A stretch of 36,233 nt of DNA from Bacteroidaceae bacterium (GCA_017398805.1 JAFQEZ010000090.1:1-36233), one strand, 5' to 3'; shown: positions 15,701 through 25,470, counted from the first letter of the stretch. The notes: generated from the letters alone by a model not told the origin. Numbers and translations: made by a program.

Positions 15701-16509
15701 TTCTTCTTGCCTTTCTTCATTTTCATTTTTGTCGGATGGTGGAAACGCTTTAACGAAACATTATTGAGCACCAATTTTGGCAACACGGTTGTGTCATTGT
15801 CATGATAATATACAAATCCTGACATTGACTTCAACCTGCTCTTCATGTTTCTGCCCACAGTCAATCCATATTCACCGGTCTTGCTAAAGTCAAGACCATA
15901 TCCTGCATATGCACCGTCTTCATATATGAGCAAGATTCCGGCATGGGCCGATTGTTCCACATCCTTTACACCACCATTGAGAAAGGCTGCATGGAAAGAG
16001 AACGAAAGACTGTCGCCGGCCATGAACGAAGAATCCTTGGGAGCAGTAAAATCAAATGACAACCTGCTGTTGAGTGGAGTTGCTGAAAGAATCTTTGAAC
16101 GGGAACTTGTCCACAGCTCCGCTGTATCGCCACCGAGATATGCCACATCAAGCGACACACCTTCATCAAGCACACTCTTGGTTTCGCCCATCTTGTCGAC
16201 CTCGGACTGGAGTTGCGTCTCAAGATTTGTATATATCTTCTTAAGATGCTTCGGGTAACGTGTATACCACTCCATAGAGCGTTCAAAATGCTCCTTTGTC
16301 ACCTTGTGTTTCTTGAACACATGGTCGAACATAAGTTTCTCCTTATACTCGGCAGACGCATACTCCGATGACATAGCCTGTACCAGATGATAGTCATACA
16401 GCAGAGCCTCCATCTTATCGGGAGGGATGACATCATCGGGTCTTTCAACCTCGCATGACACCACAAGCATTGTGGTAAACAAGGAGAATATGTATATCAA
16501 CCGGCGCAT
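15697..16509 (-). CDS. DUF4296 lipoprotein
   Basis: 270 residues. A lipoprotein signal (MRRLIYIFSLFTTMLVVSCE) places Cys19 as the lipid anchor. Residues 24-110 (DVIPPDKMEALLYDYHLVQA and the following helices) match the DUF4296 layout of Bacteroidota lipoproteins; the remaining 160 residues are beta-rich and end in a very basic tail (KMKMKKGKKK). Function unknown; it should be in the periplasm, attached to a membrane. It starts 9 bp after the lspA stop, the enzyme that would mature it, and its stop overlaps the next start. Confidence 0.85.
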   Translation of the reverse strand: MRRLIYIFSLFTTMLVVSCEVERPDDVIPPDKMEALLYDYHLVQAMSSEYASAEYKEKLMFDHVFKKHKVTKEHFERSMEWYTRYPKHLKKIYTNLETQLQSEVDKMGETKSVLDEGVSLDVAYLGGDTAELWTSSRSKILSATPLNSRLSFDFTAPKDSSFMAGDSLSFSFHAAFLNGGVKDVEQSAHAGILLIYEDGAYAGYGLDFSKTGEYGLTVGRNMKSRLKSMSGFVYYHDNDTTVLPKLVLNNVSLKRFHHPTKMKMKKGKKK

Positions 16510-16518
16510 AAAACACTG

Positions 16519-17118
16519 CTACTTCAGAATAATGTCCCTATAGTATATCAACAACGCAATCATTGCGCAGCTCACACAAGCATCGGCAAAGTTGAATACA
16601 GGACCGAAGAATATGTCACCACCAACGATGGGCATCCAATCGGGCCATGTAAACAACGGGAAATAGAACATATCTACTACCCTTCCATGCATGAATGAGG
16701 AATATCCGTCACCCCACGACACAAAATCGGCAACTGCTCCATAACTGCTTGAGAAAATTTCACCATAGAAAAGGCAATCTATGAGATTCCCCATGGCACC
16801 TGCAAGTATAAAGGCGATACACAACATATACCCGAGCGGTTGCTTCTGTTCGCGCAGCAGTTTTATAAGATAATAGAAAAGTGCTCCTACAGCAACAATA
16901 CGGAATAAGGTCAGGAATATCTTACTGAAAATTTCCATTCCGAATGCCATACCGTTGTTCTCTATGAACCTTATCTGGCACCAGTCCCCAAACACATAGA
17001 TAGCCTCGCCCAATTGCATATTTGTCTTGACCGAGATCTTTATGATCTGGTCAACAACAACAGCAAGAACCATCAATGAATAGACAAGTATCTGACGTTT
17101 TCTATTGTCCAATACCAT
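16519..17118 (-). CDS. lspA: Lipoprotein signal peptidase
   Basis: 199 residues, a little longer than the usual 160-170 because of loops near residues 120-140 and 155-172. LspA removes the signal peptide of diacylated prolipoproteins in the inner membrane. Four hydrophobic segments are visible. The catalytic aspartates are Asp149 in GRVVDMFYFP and Asp179 in VFNFADACV, and the conserved FIENNGMAFG lies at 51-60. It lies 12 bp after the DksA-like gene and 9 bp before DUF4296. Confidence 0.96.
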   Translation of the reverse strand: MVLDNRKRQILVYSLMVLAVVVDQIIKISVKTNMQLGEAIYVFGDWCQIRFIENNGMAFGMEIFSKIFLTLFRIVAVGALFYYLIKLLREQKQPLGYMLCIAFILAGAMGNLIDCLFYGEIFSSSYGAVADFVSWGDGYSSFMHGRVVDMFYFPLFTWPDWMPIVGGDIFFGPVFNFADACVSCAMIALLIYYRDIILK

Positions 17119-17130
17119 TTTATGAATATC

Positions 17131-17505
17131 TTATCTGTTCTTTTTAGCTTCAATGCTCAATGTTGCATGAGGCACTGCCATCAAGCGCTCCTTGGAGATA
17201 AGCTTACCGGTTTCACGACATATTCCATAAGTCTTGTTCTCGATGCGGACAAGCGCAGCCTGAAGTCCCTGTATAAACTTTGCCTGACGGCTCGCTATCT
17301 GCATCTGTTCCTCAAGATATGCAGCATCGCTGCCATCCTCAAGACCTTTATATGTTGGTGATGTGTCAGCGACATCATTGCTATCCTCATGACGCAATGC
17401 TCTCATAATCTGGTCATAGTCCCTCTTTGCAAGTTCAAGTTTCTGCAGTATTACCTTACGGAACTCTTCCAACTCTTCATCTGAATAACGAACTTTCTCA
17501 GCCAT
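17131..17505 (-). CDS. DksA/TraR-family regulator lacking the zinc cysteines
   Basis: 124 residues. A helical N-terminal region (about 5-85) contains the DxxDxA-like segment DSNDVADTSPTY. The C-terminal globular part has YGICRETGKLISKERL followed by VPHATLSIEAK. Only the first Cys of the four-Cys zinc site remains; the last pair is replaced by the PHATLS stretch, a form I recall as common in Bacteroidota. DksA-like proteins enter the RNA polymerase secondary channel and modulate transcription, often with ppGpp; that role here is inferred. Between ileS (42 bp upstream) and lspA (12 bp downstream). Confidence 0.88.
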   Translation of the reverse strand: MAEKVRYSDEELEEFRKVILQKLELAKRDYDQIMRALRHEDSNDVADTSPTYKGLEDGSDAAYLEEQMQIASRQAKFIQGLQAALVRIENKTYGICRETGKLISKERLMAVPHATLSIEAKKNR

Positions 17506-17547
17506 ATCAAAATAATTAATTACGGTTAGTATTCTATTGTTTTCTTC

Positions 17548-20500
17548 TTATCTCTTTGCAACAGCGACCTTTATCGTTGCACCGTCCAGTTCAATATCAT
17601 CACCCGATGTAAGCGCTGAATCAACAACAACACTGTCGGCAAGCACCTGATTGGAGATGTATTCGCTGAACTGCTCAACTGCAGCGTCACTTGTCTCACT
17701 GCTTGAGAGCACCACTGCTATACGGTCGGTTATCTCAAAGCCGCTATCCTTGCGGATTGCCTGAATCTTCTTCACAATCTCACGGGCGATACCCTCACGG
17801 CGAAGTTCCTCAGTAACCTCAACATCAAGAGCAACAGTAAGCGCACCTTCGTTTGCTACGGTCCAGCCGGGAACATCCTCACTGAATATCTCTACATCGG
17901 CAAGTTCAATGAGAGCATCTGTACCATCGACCTGCAATGTTATTGAACCGTTCTTCTCAAGTTCTGCTATCTGATCCTGAGACATCTCTGTCACAACAGC
18001 ATTGACGCTCTTCATAAGTTTGCCGAACTTCTTTCCGAGAGTACGGAAATTACATTTGATTTTCTTCACAAGGATACCGTCACCCTCGACAAACTCGAGT
18101 TCCTTGACGTTGACCTCGCTGAGGATAAGTTGCTTGACAGCTTCGATGCGTGCCTTCATGACTTCATCGGCTGCAGGTATTGCAATCTTCTGCAAAGGCT
18201 GACGTACGATGATTGCCTCCTTCTTACGCAATGCCAGCACCATTGATGAAATCTGCTGTGCAAGCTTCATGCGGTATTCGAGTTCTGTATCAACTATAGC
18301 CTCGTCACACTCGGGGAATTTCGCCAAGTGTACCGATGATGCGTCGCCACGACCTGTAACGGATGTAAGATCCTGATAGAGACGGTCGGCATAGAACGGA
18401 GCTATAGGAGCCATCAAACGAGCAACAGTCTCAAGACATGTATAGAGCGTCTGGTAAGCCGAAAGTTTGTCGGTGCTCATGTCAGAACCCCAGAAACGCT
18501 TACGGCTCAAACGGACAAACCAGTTGCTGACATTGTCAATCACGAATTCCTGGATAAGACGTCCGGCCTTGGTAGGTTCGTAGTCATCGAGGCATGCATT
18601 GACGTTCTTCACCAGAGTATTGAGCTCCGAAAGTATCCAACGGTCAAGCTCCGGACGTTCATTGACTGGCAACTCAGGCTCTTCGAATGTAAAGCCGTCG
18701 ACATTGGCATACATTGTAAAGAAGCTGTATGTCTGATAAAGTTTTCCGAAGAACGAACGCGTAACCTCCTTGACACCATCCTCGTTGAAGCGGAGGTTAT
18801 CCCATGGTGCTGAGTTTGTTATCATATACCAGCGCAAAGCATCGCTGCCGTAGTTCTCAATGGTAGTGAACGGGTCAACGGCATTGCCAAGACGCTTAGA
18901 CATCTTGTCACCGTTCTTGTCGAGGACAAGACCGTTGGAAATTACAGTCTTGAAGGCGACATTGTCGAACACCATCGTTCCAATAGCATGAAGAGTGTAG
19001 AACCAGCCACGTGTCTGATCGACACCCTCTGCAATGAAATCTGCAGGATATACGGTACGGTTGTCAAGAATCTCCTTATTCTCGAAAGGATAGTGTATCT
19101 GTGCATAAGGCATAGCACCCGAATCGAACCAAACGTCAATAAGGTCAAGTTCACGTGTCATCACCTTGCCTGTTGGAGATACCAGCTTTATATCATCAAC
19201 ATATGGACGATGCAGGTCTATCTTGTCGTAGTTCTCCTTGCTGTAGTCACCGGGAACGAAGCCTTTATCCTTGTAAGGGTTACTTGCCATCACACCGGCA
19301 GCAACAGCCTTTTCTATCTCGTTATAAAGTTCCTCTACAGATCCGATACAGAGTTGTTCACCCTCTTCACTGGTCCAGATAGGCAACGGAGTTCCCCAAT
19401 AGCGGCTACGGCTCAAGTTCCAGTCGTTCAAGTTCTCGAGCCATTTGCCGAAACGGCCTGTGCCTGTAGACTCCGGTTTCCAGGTGATTGTCTTGTTGAG
19501 CTCGCTCATACGCTCCTTCATCTGTGATGCACGTACGAACCAACTGTCGAGCGGATAATACAGCACAGGTTTGTCGGTACGCCAGCAGTGAGGGTAGTTA
19601 TGAACGTGCTTCTCGATCTTGAATGCCACACCGGCCTGCTTCATTACCATACAGAGTGCAATGTCAAGCGTCTCGGCCTTGGCTGCAGCCTTCTCGTCAT
19701 AACGGCCGTCAACGGTGTACTGTGGATCATATGCGTTCTTCACGTAAGCACCTGCGAATTTGGAATAGAGCTCCATGTCAACAAAGTTCTTTACGAACTC
19801 CTCATCGAGTTCATCTACCGCCCAGAACTTTCCTGTGAAATCAACCATCGGACGTGTCTCGCCCTTCTTGTTCACCATAAAGAGCGAAGGAACACCTGCT
19901 GCCTTTGCCACAAAGGCGTCATCTGCACCGAATGTAGGTGCTATATGTACGATACCTGTACCATCCTCGGTTGTAACATAGTCACCGGGAATTACACGGA
20001 AAGCATCGGCAGAAGCATCGACAATCATGTCACCATTCTTGACAAGCGGTTTAACCCATGGGAAAAGCTGTGCGTAGTGCATTCCAACGAGGTCGGTACC
20101 CTTATACTCAGCAATAACGCGGTAAGGCACAACCTTGTCACCGGCCTTGTACTCCCCAAGTGGAAGTTCTGCACCGGCAGGATTGAAATGCGCTGCAAGC
20201 AATGCCTTCGCAAGAACCACTGTTATAGGCTCGCCTGTGTAGCCGTTATATGTCTTTACTGCAACGTAATCAATCTTTGGACCCACACAAAGTGCTGTGT
20301 TTGAAGGCAATGTCCATGGAGTAGTTGTCCACGCAATGAAGTATGGCGTACCCCACTCTGTCATTTCCGGCTTAGGATCAAGCATGCGGAACTGCGCAAC
20401 TGCAGTAGTATCCTTCACATCGCGATAGCAACCGGGCTGGTTAAGTTCGTGAGAACTTAGGCCTGTACCTGCAGCCGGAGAGTATGGCTGTATTGTATAA

Positions 20501-21030
20501 CCTTTGTAGAGCAACCCCTTATTGTAGAGCTGCTTCAACAGCCACCATAGAGACTCGATATAACTGTTCTCATATGTGATATAGGGATTGTCAAGGTCGA
20601 CCCAATAACCCATCTTGCGTGTAAGGTCTGTCCACTCACGTGTGTACTTCATCACCTCCTCGCGGCAATTGCGGTTATAGTCATCAACGGAAATCTTTTT
20701 GCCGATATCCTCTTTTGTAATGTTCAGTTTCTTCTCCACACCAAGTTCTACGGGAAGACCGTGGGTATCCCATCCGGCCTTACGTTTAACCTGAAAGCCC
20801 TTCATTGTCTTGAAACGGCAGAAGGTGTCCTTGATGCTACGCGCCATCACGTGATGGATGCCAGGCATACCATTGGCCGATGGAGGTCCCTCGAAGAAAA
20901 CAAATGAAGGGGCACCCTCGCGCTCTGTCATACTCTTTGAGAAAAGGTCATTCTCATCCCACTCGTTCAACACCTCTTTGTTTATCTGAGGGAGATTCAA
21001 CTGGTTATATACAGGAAATTTCTTTTTCAT
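17548..21030 (-). CDS. ileS: Isoleucyl-tRNA synthetase
   Basis: 1160 residues, longer than E. coli IleS (about 940) but in the range for the Bacteroidota/eukaryote-like form. The class I HIGH-type motif is GIHH at 57-60 (PPSANGMPGIHHVMARSIKD), and the KMSKR loop is near 708-712 (DKMSKRLGNAVDP). Between them lies the CP1 editing domain (TTTPWTLPSNTALC). The long C-terminal part has the anticodon-binding helices and a tail without an obvious Cys-rich zinc finger. It is first in the ileS-dksA-lspA-DUF4296 operon and has its own consensus promoter. Confidence 0.97.
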   Translation of the reverse strand: MKKKFPVYNQLNLPQINKEVLNEWDENDLFSKSMTEREGAPSFVFFEGPPSANGMPGIHHVMARSIKDTFCRFKTMKGFQVKRKAGWDTHGLPVELGVEKKLNITKEDIGKKISVDDYNRNCREEVMKYTREWTDLTRKMGYWVDLDNPYITYENSYIESLWWLLKQLYNKGLLYKGYTIQPYSPAAGTGLSSHELNQPGCYRDVKDTTAVAQFRMLDPKPEMTEWGTPYFIAWTTTPWTLPSNTALCVGPKIDYVAVKTYNGYTGEPITVVLAKALLAAHFNPAGAELPLGEYKAGDKVVPYRVIAEYKGTDLVGMHYAQLFPWVKPLVKNGDMIVDASADAFRVIPGDYVTTEDGTGIVHIAPTFGADDAFVAKAAGVPSLFMVNKKGETRPMVDFTGKFWAVDELDEEFVKNFVDMELYSKFAGAYVKNAYDPQYTVDGRYDEKAAAKAETLDIALCMVMKQAGVAFKIEKHVHNYPHCWRTDKPVLYYPLDSWFVRASQMKERMSELNKTITWKPESTGTGRFGKWLENLNDWNLSRSRYWGTPLPIWTSEEGEQLCIGSVEELYNEIEKAVAAGVMASNPYKDKGFVPGDYSKENYDKIDLHRPYVDDIKLVSPTGKVMTRELDLIDVWFDSGAMPYAQIHYPFENKEILDNRTVYPADFIAEGVDQTRGWFYTLHAIGTMVFDNVAFKTVISNGLVLDKNGDKMSKRLGNAVDPFTTIENYGSDALRWYMITNSAPWDNLRFNEDGVKEVTRSFFGKLYQTYSFFTMYANVDGFTFEEPELPVNERPELDRWILSELNTLVKNVNACLDDYEPTKAGRLIQEFVIDNVSNWFVRLSRKRFWGSDMSTDKLSAYQTLYTCLETVARLMAPIAPFYADRLYQDLTSVTGRGDASSVHLAKFPECDEAIVDTELEYRMKLAQQISSMVLALRKKEAIIVRQPLQKIAIPAADEVMKARIEAVKQLILSEVNVKELEFVEGDGILVKKIKCNFRTLGKKFGKLMKSVNAVVTEMSQDQIAELEKNGSITLQVDGTDALIELADVEIFSEDVPGWTVANEGALTVALDVEVTEELRREGIAREIVKKIQAIRKDSGFEITDRIAVVLSSSETSDAAVEQFSEYISNQVLADSVVVDSALTSGDDIELDGATIKVAVAKR

Positions 21031-21074
21031 TGTATCTTTATATTGTCTCTTTTGTTACTTTTTCATTTAATCTT

Positions 21075-21106
21075 GCAAAGATATTTAAAAAAACGGTAAA
21101 TACAAA
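21075..21106 (-). promoter_or_regulatory. Consensus promoter of the ileS operon
   Basis: On the minus strand TTTG (21106-21103), 19 bp spacer, TATCTTTGC (21083-21075): a perfect match, 45 bp before the ileS start. Confidence 0.85.
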
Positions 21107-21148
21107 GAATGAATGCATGAATGAAAGGTGCAAGTGAATCATTATAAC

Positions 21149-21181
21149 AAAAAACAGGAGATGACGCACTTCCACCTCCTG
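21149..21181 (-). terminator. Intrinsic terminator of the kinase-RapZ gene
   Basis: On the minus strand CAGGAG pairs with CTCCTG around a 15-nt loop, followed by TTTTTT. It lies 20 bp past the stop codon. Confidence 0.75.
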
Positions 21182-21201
21182 CCGGCCAGCACACAGACGC
21201 G

Positions 21202-22629
21202 TTATGCCTTACTTTCAATCACATACGAAACATTTTGCATCTTGTGGGTAACCACTACCCTCACACCGAATTTTTCCGATATATGACGTGCTATATGCTC
21301 AGCACTGTAAACCGAACGGTGTTGCCCTCCGGTACATCCACAACATACTTGAATATGAGTAAATCCACGTTTGAGATAGGTCTCGACCATTTTGTCGACA
21401 AGAGCATAAGCATTATCAAGAAACTCGGCAATATCACTTTCAGTCTCAAGAAACCTTATTACAGGTTCATCCATTCCCGTGAGTCTCTTGTATGGTTCGT
21501 AACGGCCGGGATTATGTATCGCACGGCAGTCGAACACAAAACCGCCACCGTTGCCCGACGTATCATCAGGTATTCCGCGTTTATACGAGAAACTGATGAC
21601 ATCGACAGTAAGCTCTTTTGTGTCATTTCTCTTGAACATCGACAAATCCGCGGCACTCTTTATAAGAGACTGTATATAAGGGAACTCTGCGGTTTCACTC
21701 AACAATTCGACCAACTGTCCAAGGGCTGCCGGAATACTCTCGACAAAAGCCTTTTTGCGCTCGAACAACCCACGATAACCATATGTACCGAGATTCTGCA
21801 AAAGACGGAATATACGGAAAAGACGGACCATTTCCGCAAAATGCACCTTATCCACCGTTTTAAATTCGCCCAAAGCAACAATATAAGCATCTATCATTGC
21901 CGAAACAGCATCCGGAGTGTACTTCGCACGTGCCTGCCCCACAAATGATGCTATATCATAATAGATAGGGCCGCGACGACCACCCTGAAAATCAATGAAA
22001 CAAGGCTCGCCATCCTTGAGCATCACATTACGCGACTGAAAATCGCGATAAAGGAACACATTGTCGTTGTCGCTGAGCAGAAGCGCTGCCATGCGGTCGA
22101 ACTCATCCTCAAGCCTGTTCTCGTCGAACTCAATACCGACACCTTTAAGGAAGCAGTATTTGAAGTAATTGAGATCCCACATTATCACCCTCTCATTGAA
22201 TTCACTCACAGGATAGCATAGTGAAAAATCAAAATGCCGTGGTACGACGAACTGTATCCTCGGCAAGCATGCAACCACATTACGCAGCAACATTATTTCA
22301 TCTTCATTGAAACAGCCGCGTTCACGTGCTGCAGAGAGCGAAGTATAAACTGTCGCATCACCACAATCCTCCTGCAGGTAGCATAGACCGTCATCCGATA
22401 CTGCAAGCACTTTTGGTGCAACAACACCACTGGCAAGAAGCGCCTCCGAAAGAGCCGCAAACGCCCTGTTCTCCTCCACAGATGTTCCGGCAGCACCAAT
22501 AACAGTGACGTCATCCGATGAGATTCTGTAATACACACGATTGGAGCCGTCACCGGTGAGCCTCACAACAGACTGTGGCTCGCAGCCGAAAGTTTTCTTA
22601 TATAAATCCTTTATCTTTGCCGTCATCAA
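21202..22629 (-). CDS. Fusion of aminoglycoside-phosphotransferase-like kinase and RapZ C-terminal domain
   Basis: 475 residues in two parts. Residues 1-320 are an APH/choline-kinase-type domain: LTGDGSNRVYYRI at the nucleotide loop, YRDFQSRNVML as the catalytic loop (Tyr in place of the usual His), and CFIDFQGGRRGPIYYDIASF as the metal-binding DFQ segment. Residues 340-475 match the RapZ C-terminal domain: FDCRAIHNPGRYEPY, then QVCCGCTGGQHRSVYSAEHIA with the conserved GCTGGxHRSV. In E. coli RapZ senses glucosamine-6-phosphate and guides RNase E to a small RNA; its N-terminal part is a P-loop domain, not an APH kinase. What the fusion binds or phosphorylates is unknown. Met1 and Met2 are both possible starts. 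Confidence 0.88.
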   Translation of the reverse strand: MMTAKIKDLYKKTFGCEPQSVVRLTGDGSNRVYYRISSDDVTVIGAAGTSVEENRAFAALSEALLASGVVAPKVLAVSDDGLCYLQEDCGDATVYTSLSAARERGCFNEDEIMLLRNVVACLPRIQFVVPRHFDFSLCYPVSEFNERVIMWDLNYFKYCFLKGVGIEFDENRLEDEFDRMAALLLSDNDNVFLYRDFQSRNVMLKDGEPCFIDFQGGRRGPIYYDIASFVGQARAKYTPDAVSAMIDAYIVALGEFKTVDKVHFAEMVRLFRIFRLLQNLGTYGYRGLFERKKAFVESIPAALGQLVELLSETAEFPYIQSLIKSAADLSMFKRNDTKELTVDVISFSYKRGIPDDTSGNGGGFVFDCRAIHNPGRYEPYKRLTGMDEPVIRFLETESDIAEFLDNAYALVDKMVETYLKRGFTHIQVCCGCTGGQHRSVYSAEHIARHISEKFGVRVVVTHKMQNVSYVIESKA

Positions 22630-22705
22630 TACATATTTTTAAATATTTACTTGCGAAGATAACACAAGTTTGTATAAAAGAGAAATACAGCACTCTATTT
22701 TAATG

Positions 22706-22735
22706 AAAAAGCGGAGGCTTTGAACAGGCCTCCGC
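22706..22735 (-). terminator. Intrinsic terminator of the PCMD gene
   Basis: On the minus strand GCGGAGGC (22735-22728) pairs with GCCTCCGC (22718-22711), then TTTTT. It is 20 bp past the stop codon. Confidence 0.9.
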
Positions 22736-22756
22736 TCGATATCCGGTCAACAAAGT

Positions 22757-25180
22757 TTACTTCACAAGCACTTTCTTGCCATCGATGATGTAAATACCCT
22801 TTGTCGGGTTCTCCACCTTGCGTCCCTGCAGGTCGTATATGGTTTTCACCTTTTCGTTTTCACCTTTCAGTTCATTGATGCCAGTCTCTGCTGTAACAAC
22901 AAGAATTACATCTATTATCTGGCCTCCATAATTAAAGAATGTGCCACCGAAATTTGTATCACTGTCACCCATTGGATCGATACTGCACCAATCCTGCTTG
23001 ATACGCATACGGTACCTGCCTGCCTCAGCAGGCACAACAAATGCAGGAAGTACCGGCTTGCTACGATTATCACCGCTTATAGCTTCACCCAGACTGTTCC
23101 AGCCACTGTTGTCGCTGCTACCGCCATTGTTGTAGAATGAGTATGAAACGAGGTCGCCTGCCGGCTGCCAGTTGCTGCCATCGGCAATGCTTGCAGTGAA
23201 GCCATCGGCATCATAGTCGATGTAGACATAGTGGTTCACCCATGAACCGTCGGTAGTCAATTCTACAGACACCTGTTCACCCGGAGCGGCTACAAAGTAC
23301 AACTCGGCACCAGTAAGGTCAAGATACTCGTTTTTACGCTCAGTTGCCGTAGGTTCATAGACAACCTCACCATGTTGAGCACTTACAAACTTGATTGCAT
23401 CGATATTGCGCTCTTCATAGTCCCTTGTACCGGTGTTTGTTGGCGTATAATCAACATCGCCGGGTTCGGGTGTCGGATCCGGGTCGGGCTCAGGTTCCGG
23501 ATTCGGGTCTACAACATCATCACCGACAACCTCAAGCATGAAGTCTACTATCTGTCCGCCATTATCCATAAAGTCACCGAACTTGCCGTCGCTGTCACCT
23601 GCCGGGTCAATATTGCACCAGTCGAGTTTTACACGAACGCGATAAACACCAGGGGTTTCAGGAACTGCGAACGAAGGTAATGCCACTGTGCTTCGTGCAT
23701 CACCTGATACAGAAGCGCCTACGCTATTCCAACCGGTATTGTCGCTGCTGCTGCCATTGTTATAGAATGAATATGACACAAGGTCACCGGATGGTTTCCA
23801 TGAACTGCCATCGGCAATGCTTGCTGTAAAGCCATCTGAATCGGAATCAATATAAAGGTATGCATTCATCCAAGAACCGTCCATACCCATTGTAACGGTT
23901 ACATTTTCACCAGCAGCAGCCTTCATGGTTACAGTACCGGAGTAGTCGTTATAGCAAAGATTGCCGCTATTGTCAACATTAAGGGCATTTGCCGCATGAT
24001 CGGTGTAAACACCGCTTTCCAAGGTAACCGCAGTAATCCAACGGCCGGGTTTTGTCTTTTCTCCGGTATATGCAGGAGTGTAGTCAACATCACCGGGTGT
24101 CGGGTCCGGATCAGGGTCCGGAGTTGGATCGGGATCCACCACTTCGTCATTCTTGAACTGAATGGTATAAGTGTGGAAGCTATTACTGTTGGCAGCATAG
24201 TCGTTACCTTTTATGGTAATAGTAAGCAGCTTGCTCGACTCATCAAAAGACTTCTCAATTGTTGCGCCTTTACCGTTTGATGTTACAGAAAGTTTACTTT
24301 CGTCATAATCGGCATCTATTGTATACGATGTCTTTCCCTTAAGAAAATGGCTTACACCGTCATAATAAAGCGATGCAAGTTCCGAGTAGTAGACAAACTG
24401 CACATCATCGACAAAGAGTGTTGTACCATCCTGCATATTTGCACGTGTCCAATAGTCGCCGCCACTGATGACAACATTCATTTTTTCGGGTGCGAGATCG
24501 TTCCCGTTTTCGTACTCAATAGGGACTGTTATCTCCTGCCAGTCACCACCGGTAGATGAAAACGCCCTGTCGCACTGTGCAACCAATGTACCGTTTGATG
24601 TAGATCCACCTTTTAAAATAGCACGGTCAACATCATCTCGCTCTTGACTCGGGTTATTTTTATTACCCACATTTGATTTGTAAGTACCGCTCCACAAATA
24701 CACTATAATATGGGAGTTTTCGTTATTACTGTCAGTTCTCTTGAAACGACCGGTAATAGCATCAGGTTTATGGGTAAAAGCGACACCACCGTATGTACCG
24801 CCATCACAGTCTTCGATTGTTGATGTCGCATACACCCAAGGTGTTCCTAATGTAATAAAGCCGGGGGCTACAGAACCCAAAGAGCCTACACCTACATACA
24901 CATTCTGCAACTTGACAGCACCCTCTTCATTGAACACAAGCTCCTGCGTTTTTGTCATGATAACCTTCTGGTTAATCGAAGAACCGTTCCAGCCACTTGG
25001 CTCAATACCGGGACGCTGGCGCATCTCACCGGTCTTGGGACTTGTCATGCCACCGGTTCCGAAAGCCTCGGTAGAGCCGCACGAAGTCTTCCAACTGTCA
25101 AAACCGCCATTTGGCAAATGTTGCGACCGGGCTGTGAATGCAGCAGCAACAATAAACAATGTAGTAAAAATTTTCTTCAT
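22757..25180 (-). CDS. Large secreted PCMD-domain protein with duplicated C-terminal module
   Basis: 807 residues. The start at 25180 is chosen over 25219 because it opens a signal peptide (MKKIFTTLFIVAAAFTARSQ). Residues 20-260 (LPNGGFDSWKT..., VDDVQFVYYS) resemble a PCMD domain, a putative carbohydrate-linked beta-sandwich. Two closely similar modules of about 170 residues follow, each with YxYIDxDxDGFTASIADGS and GDLVSYSFYNNG, joined by Asp/Pro-rich linkers. The protein ends with YDLQGRKVENPTKGIYIIDG and a KKVLVK tail, the sorting-domain-like end seen on many Bacteroidales secreted proteins. It is likely exported to the surface or outside; ligand unknown. It is a single-gene unit with its own -7 element and terminator. 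Confidence 0.8.
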   Translation of the reverse strand: MKKIFTTLFIVAAAFTARSQHLPNGGFDSWKTSCGSTEAFGTGGMTSPKTGEMRQRPGIEPSGWNGSSINQKVIMTKTQELVFNEEGAVKLQNVYVGVGSLGSVAPGFITLGTPWVYATSTIEDCDGGTYGGVAFTHKPDAITGRFKRTDSNNENSHIIVYLWSGTYKSNVGNKNNPSQERDDVDRAILKGGSTSNGTLVAQCDRAFSSTGGDWQEITVPIEYENGNDLAPEKMNVVISGGDYWTRANMQDGTTLFVDDVQFVYYSELASLYYDGVSHFLKGKTSYTIDADYDESKLSVTSNGKGATIEKSFDESSKLLTITIKGNDYAANSNSFHTYTIQFKNDEVVDPDPTPDPDPDPTPGDVDYTPAYTGEKTKPGRWITAVTLESGVYTDHAANALNVDNSGNLCYNDYSGTVTMKAAAGENVTVTMGMDGSWMNAYLYIDSDSDGFTASIADGSSWKPSGDLVSYSFYNNGSSSDNTGWNSVGASVSGDARSTVALPSFAVPETPGVYRVRVKLDWCNIDPAGDSDGKFGDFMDNGGQIVDFMLEVVGDDVVDPNPEPEPDPDPTPEPGDVDYTPTNTGTRDYEERNIDAIKFVSAQHGEVVYEPTATERKNEYLDLTGAELYFVAAPGEQVSVELTTDGSWVNHYVYIDYDADGFTASIADGSNWQPAGDLVSYSFYNNGGSSDNSGWNSLGEAISGDNRSKPVLPAFVVPAEAGRYRMRIKQDWCSIDPMGDSDTNFGGTFFNYGGQIIDVILVVTAETGINELKGENEKVKTIYDLQGRKVENPTKGIYIIDGKKVLVK

Positions 25181-25215
25181 ATAATAACAATTGTTATAAG
25201 CGTAATTTATATTTT

Positions 25216-25224
25216 GCAAAAATA
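25216..25224 (-). promoter_or_regulatory. -7 element of the PCMD gene
   Basis: TATTTTTGC on the minus strand matches the consensus, 36 bp before the start codon. TTTC lies about 19 bp upstream in place of TTTG. Confidence 0.6.
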
Positions 25225-25430
25225 CCTTATTATATCTTAAGTTGAAAATTTATTTTGTTTTTTTATATTTTTTATACCAAAACGACAAGAAGAAACACAC
25301 CAGCAGACATTTTTCCTCCACAAAGTTAAAAACAACAACAAAATTCATCGTTTAACAATATTTATAAGACAAATTTCTCGTTTTTTCAAAAAAACACTTG
25401 CATTTCTTCATTTTTTCAAAACCTTATTAT

Positions 25431-25439
25431 TATCTTTGC
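25431..25439 (+). promoter_or_regulatory. -7 element of gdhA
   Basis: TATCTTTGC matches the consensus 31 bp before the gdhA start. No TTTG is seen at the expected -33 position. Other than the two promoters, the 290-bp spacer between the PCMD gene and gdhA shows only AT-rich DNA. Confidence 0.65.
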
Positions 25440-25470
25440 ATACAGAAAAAAATAAAAACCATATAAAAAG

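Noticed and set aside
15506..15805. 99-residue plus-strand frame beyond the methyltransferase
   Set aside because: It is antisense to the 3' end of DUF4296 and to the small coupled ORF, with no start signal.
19588..20304. 238-residue plus-strand frame inside ileS
   Set aside because: It lies wholly antisense to the well-supported ileS gene; its length reflects codon use on the other strand.
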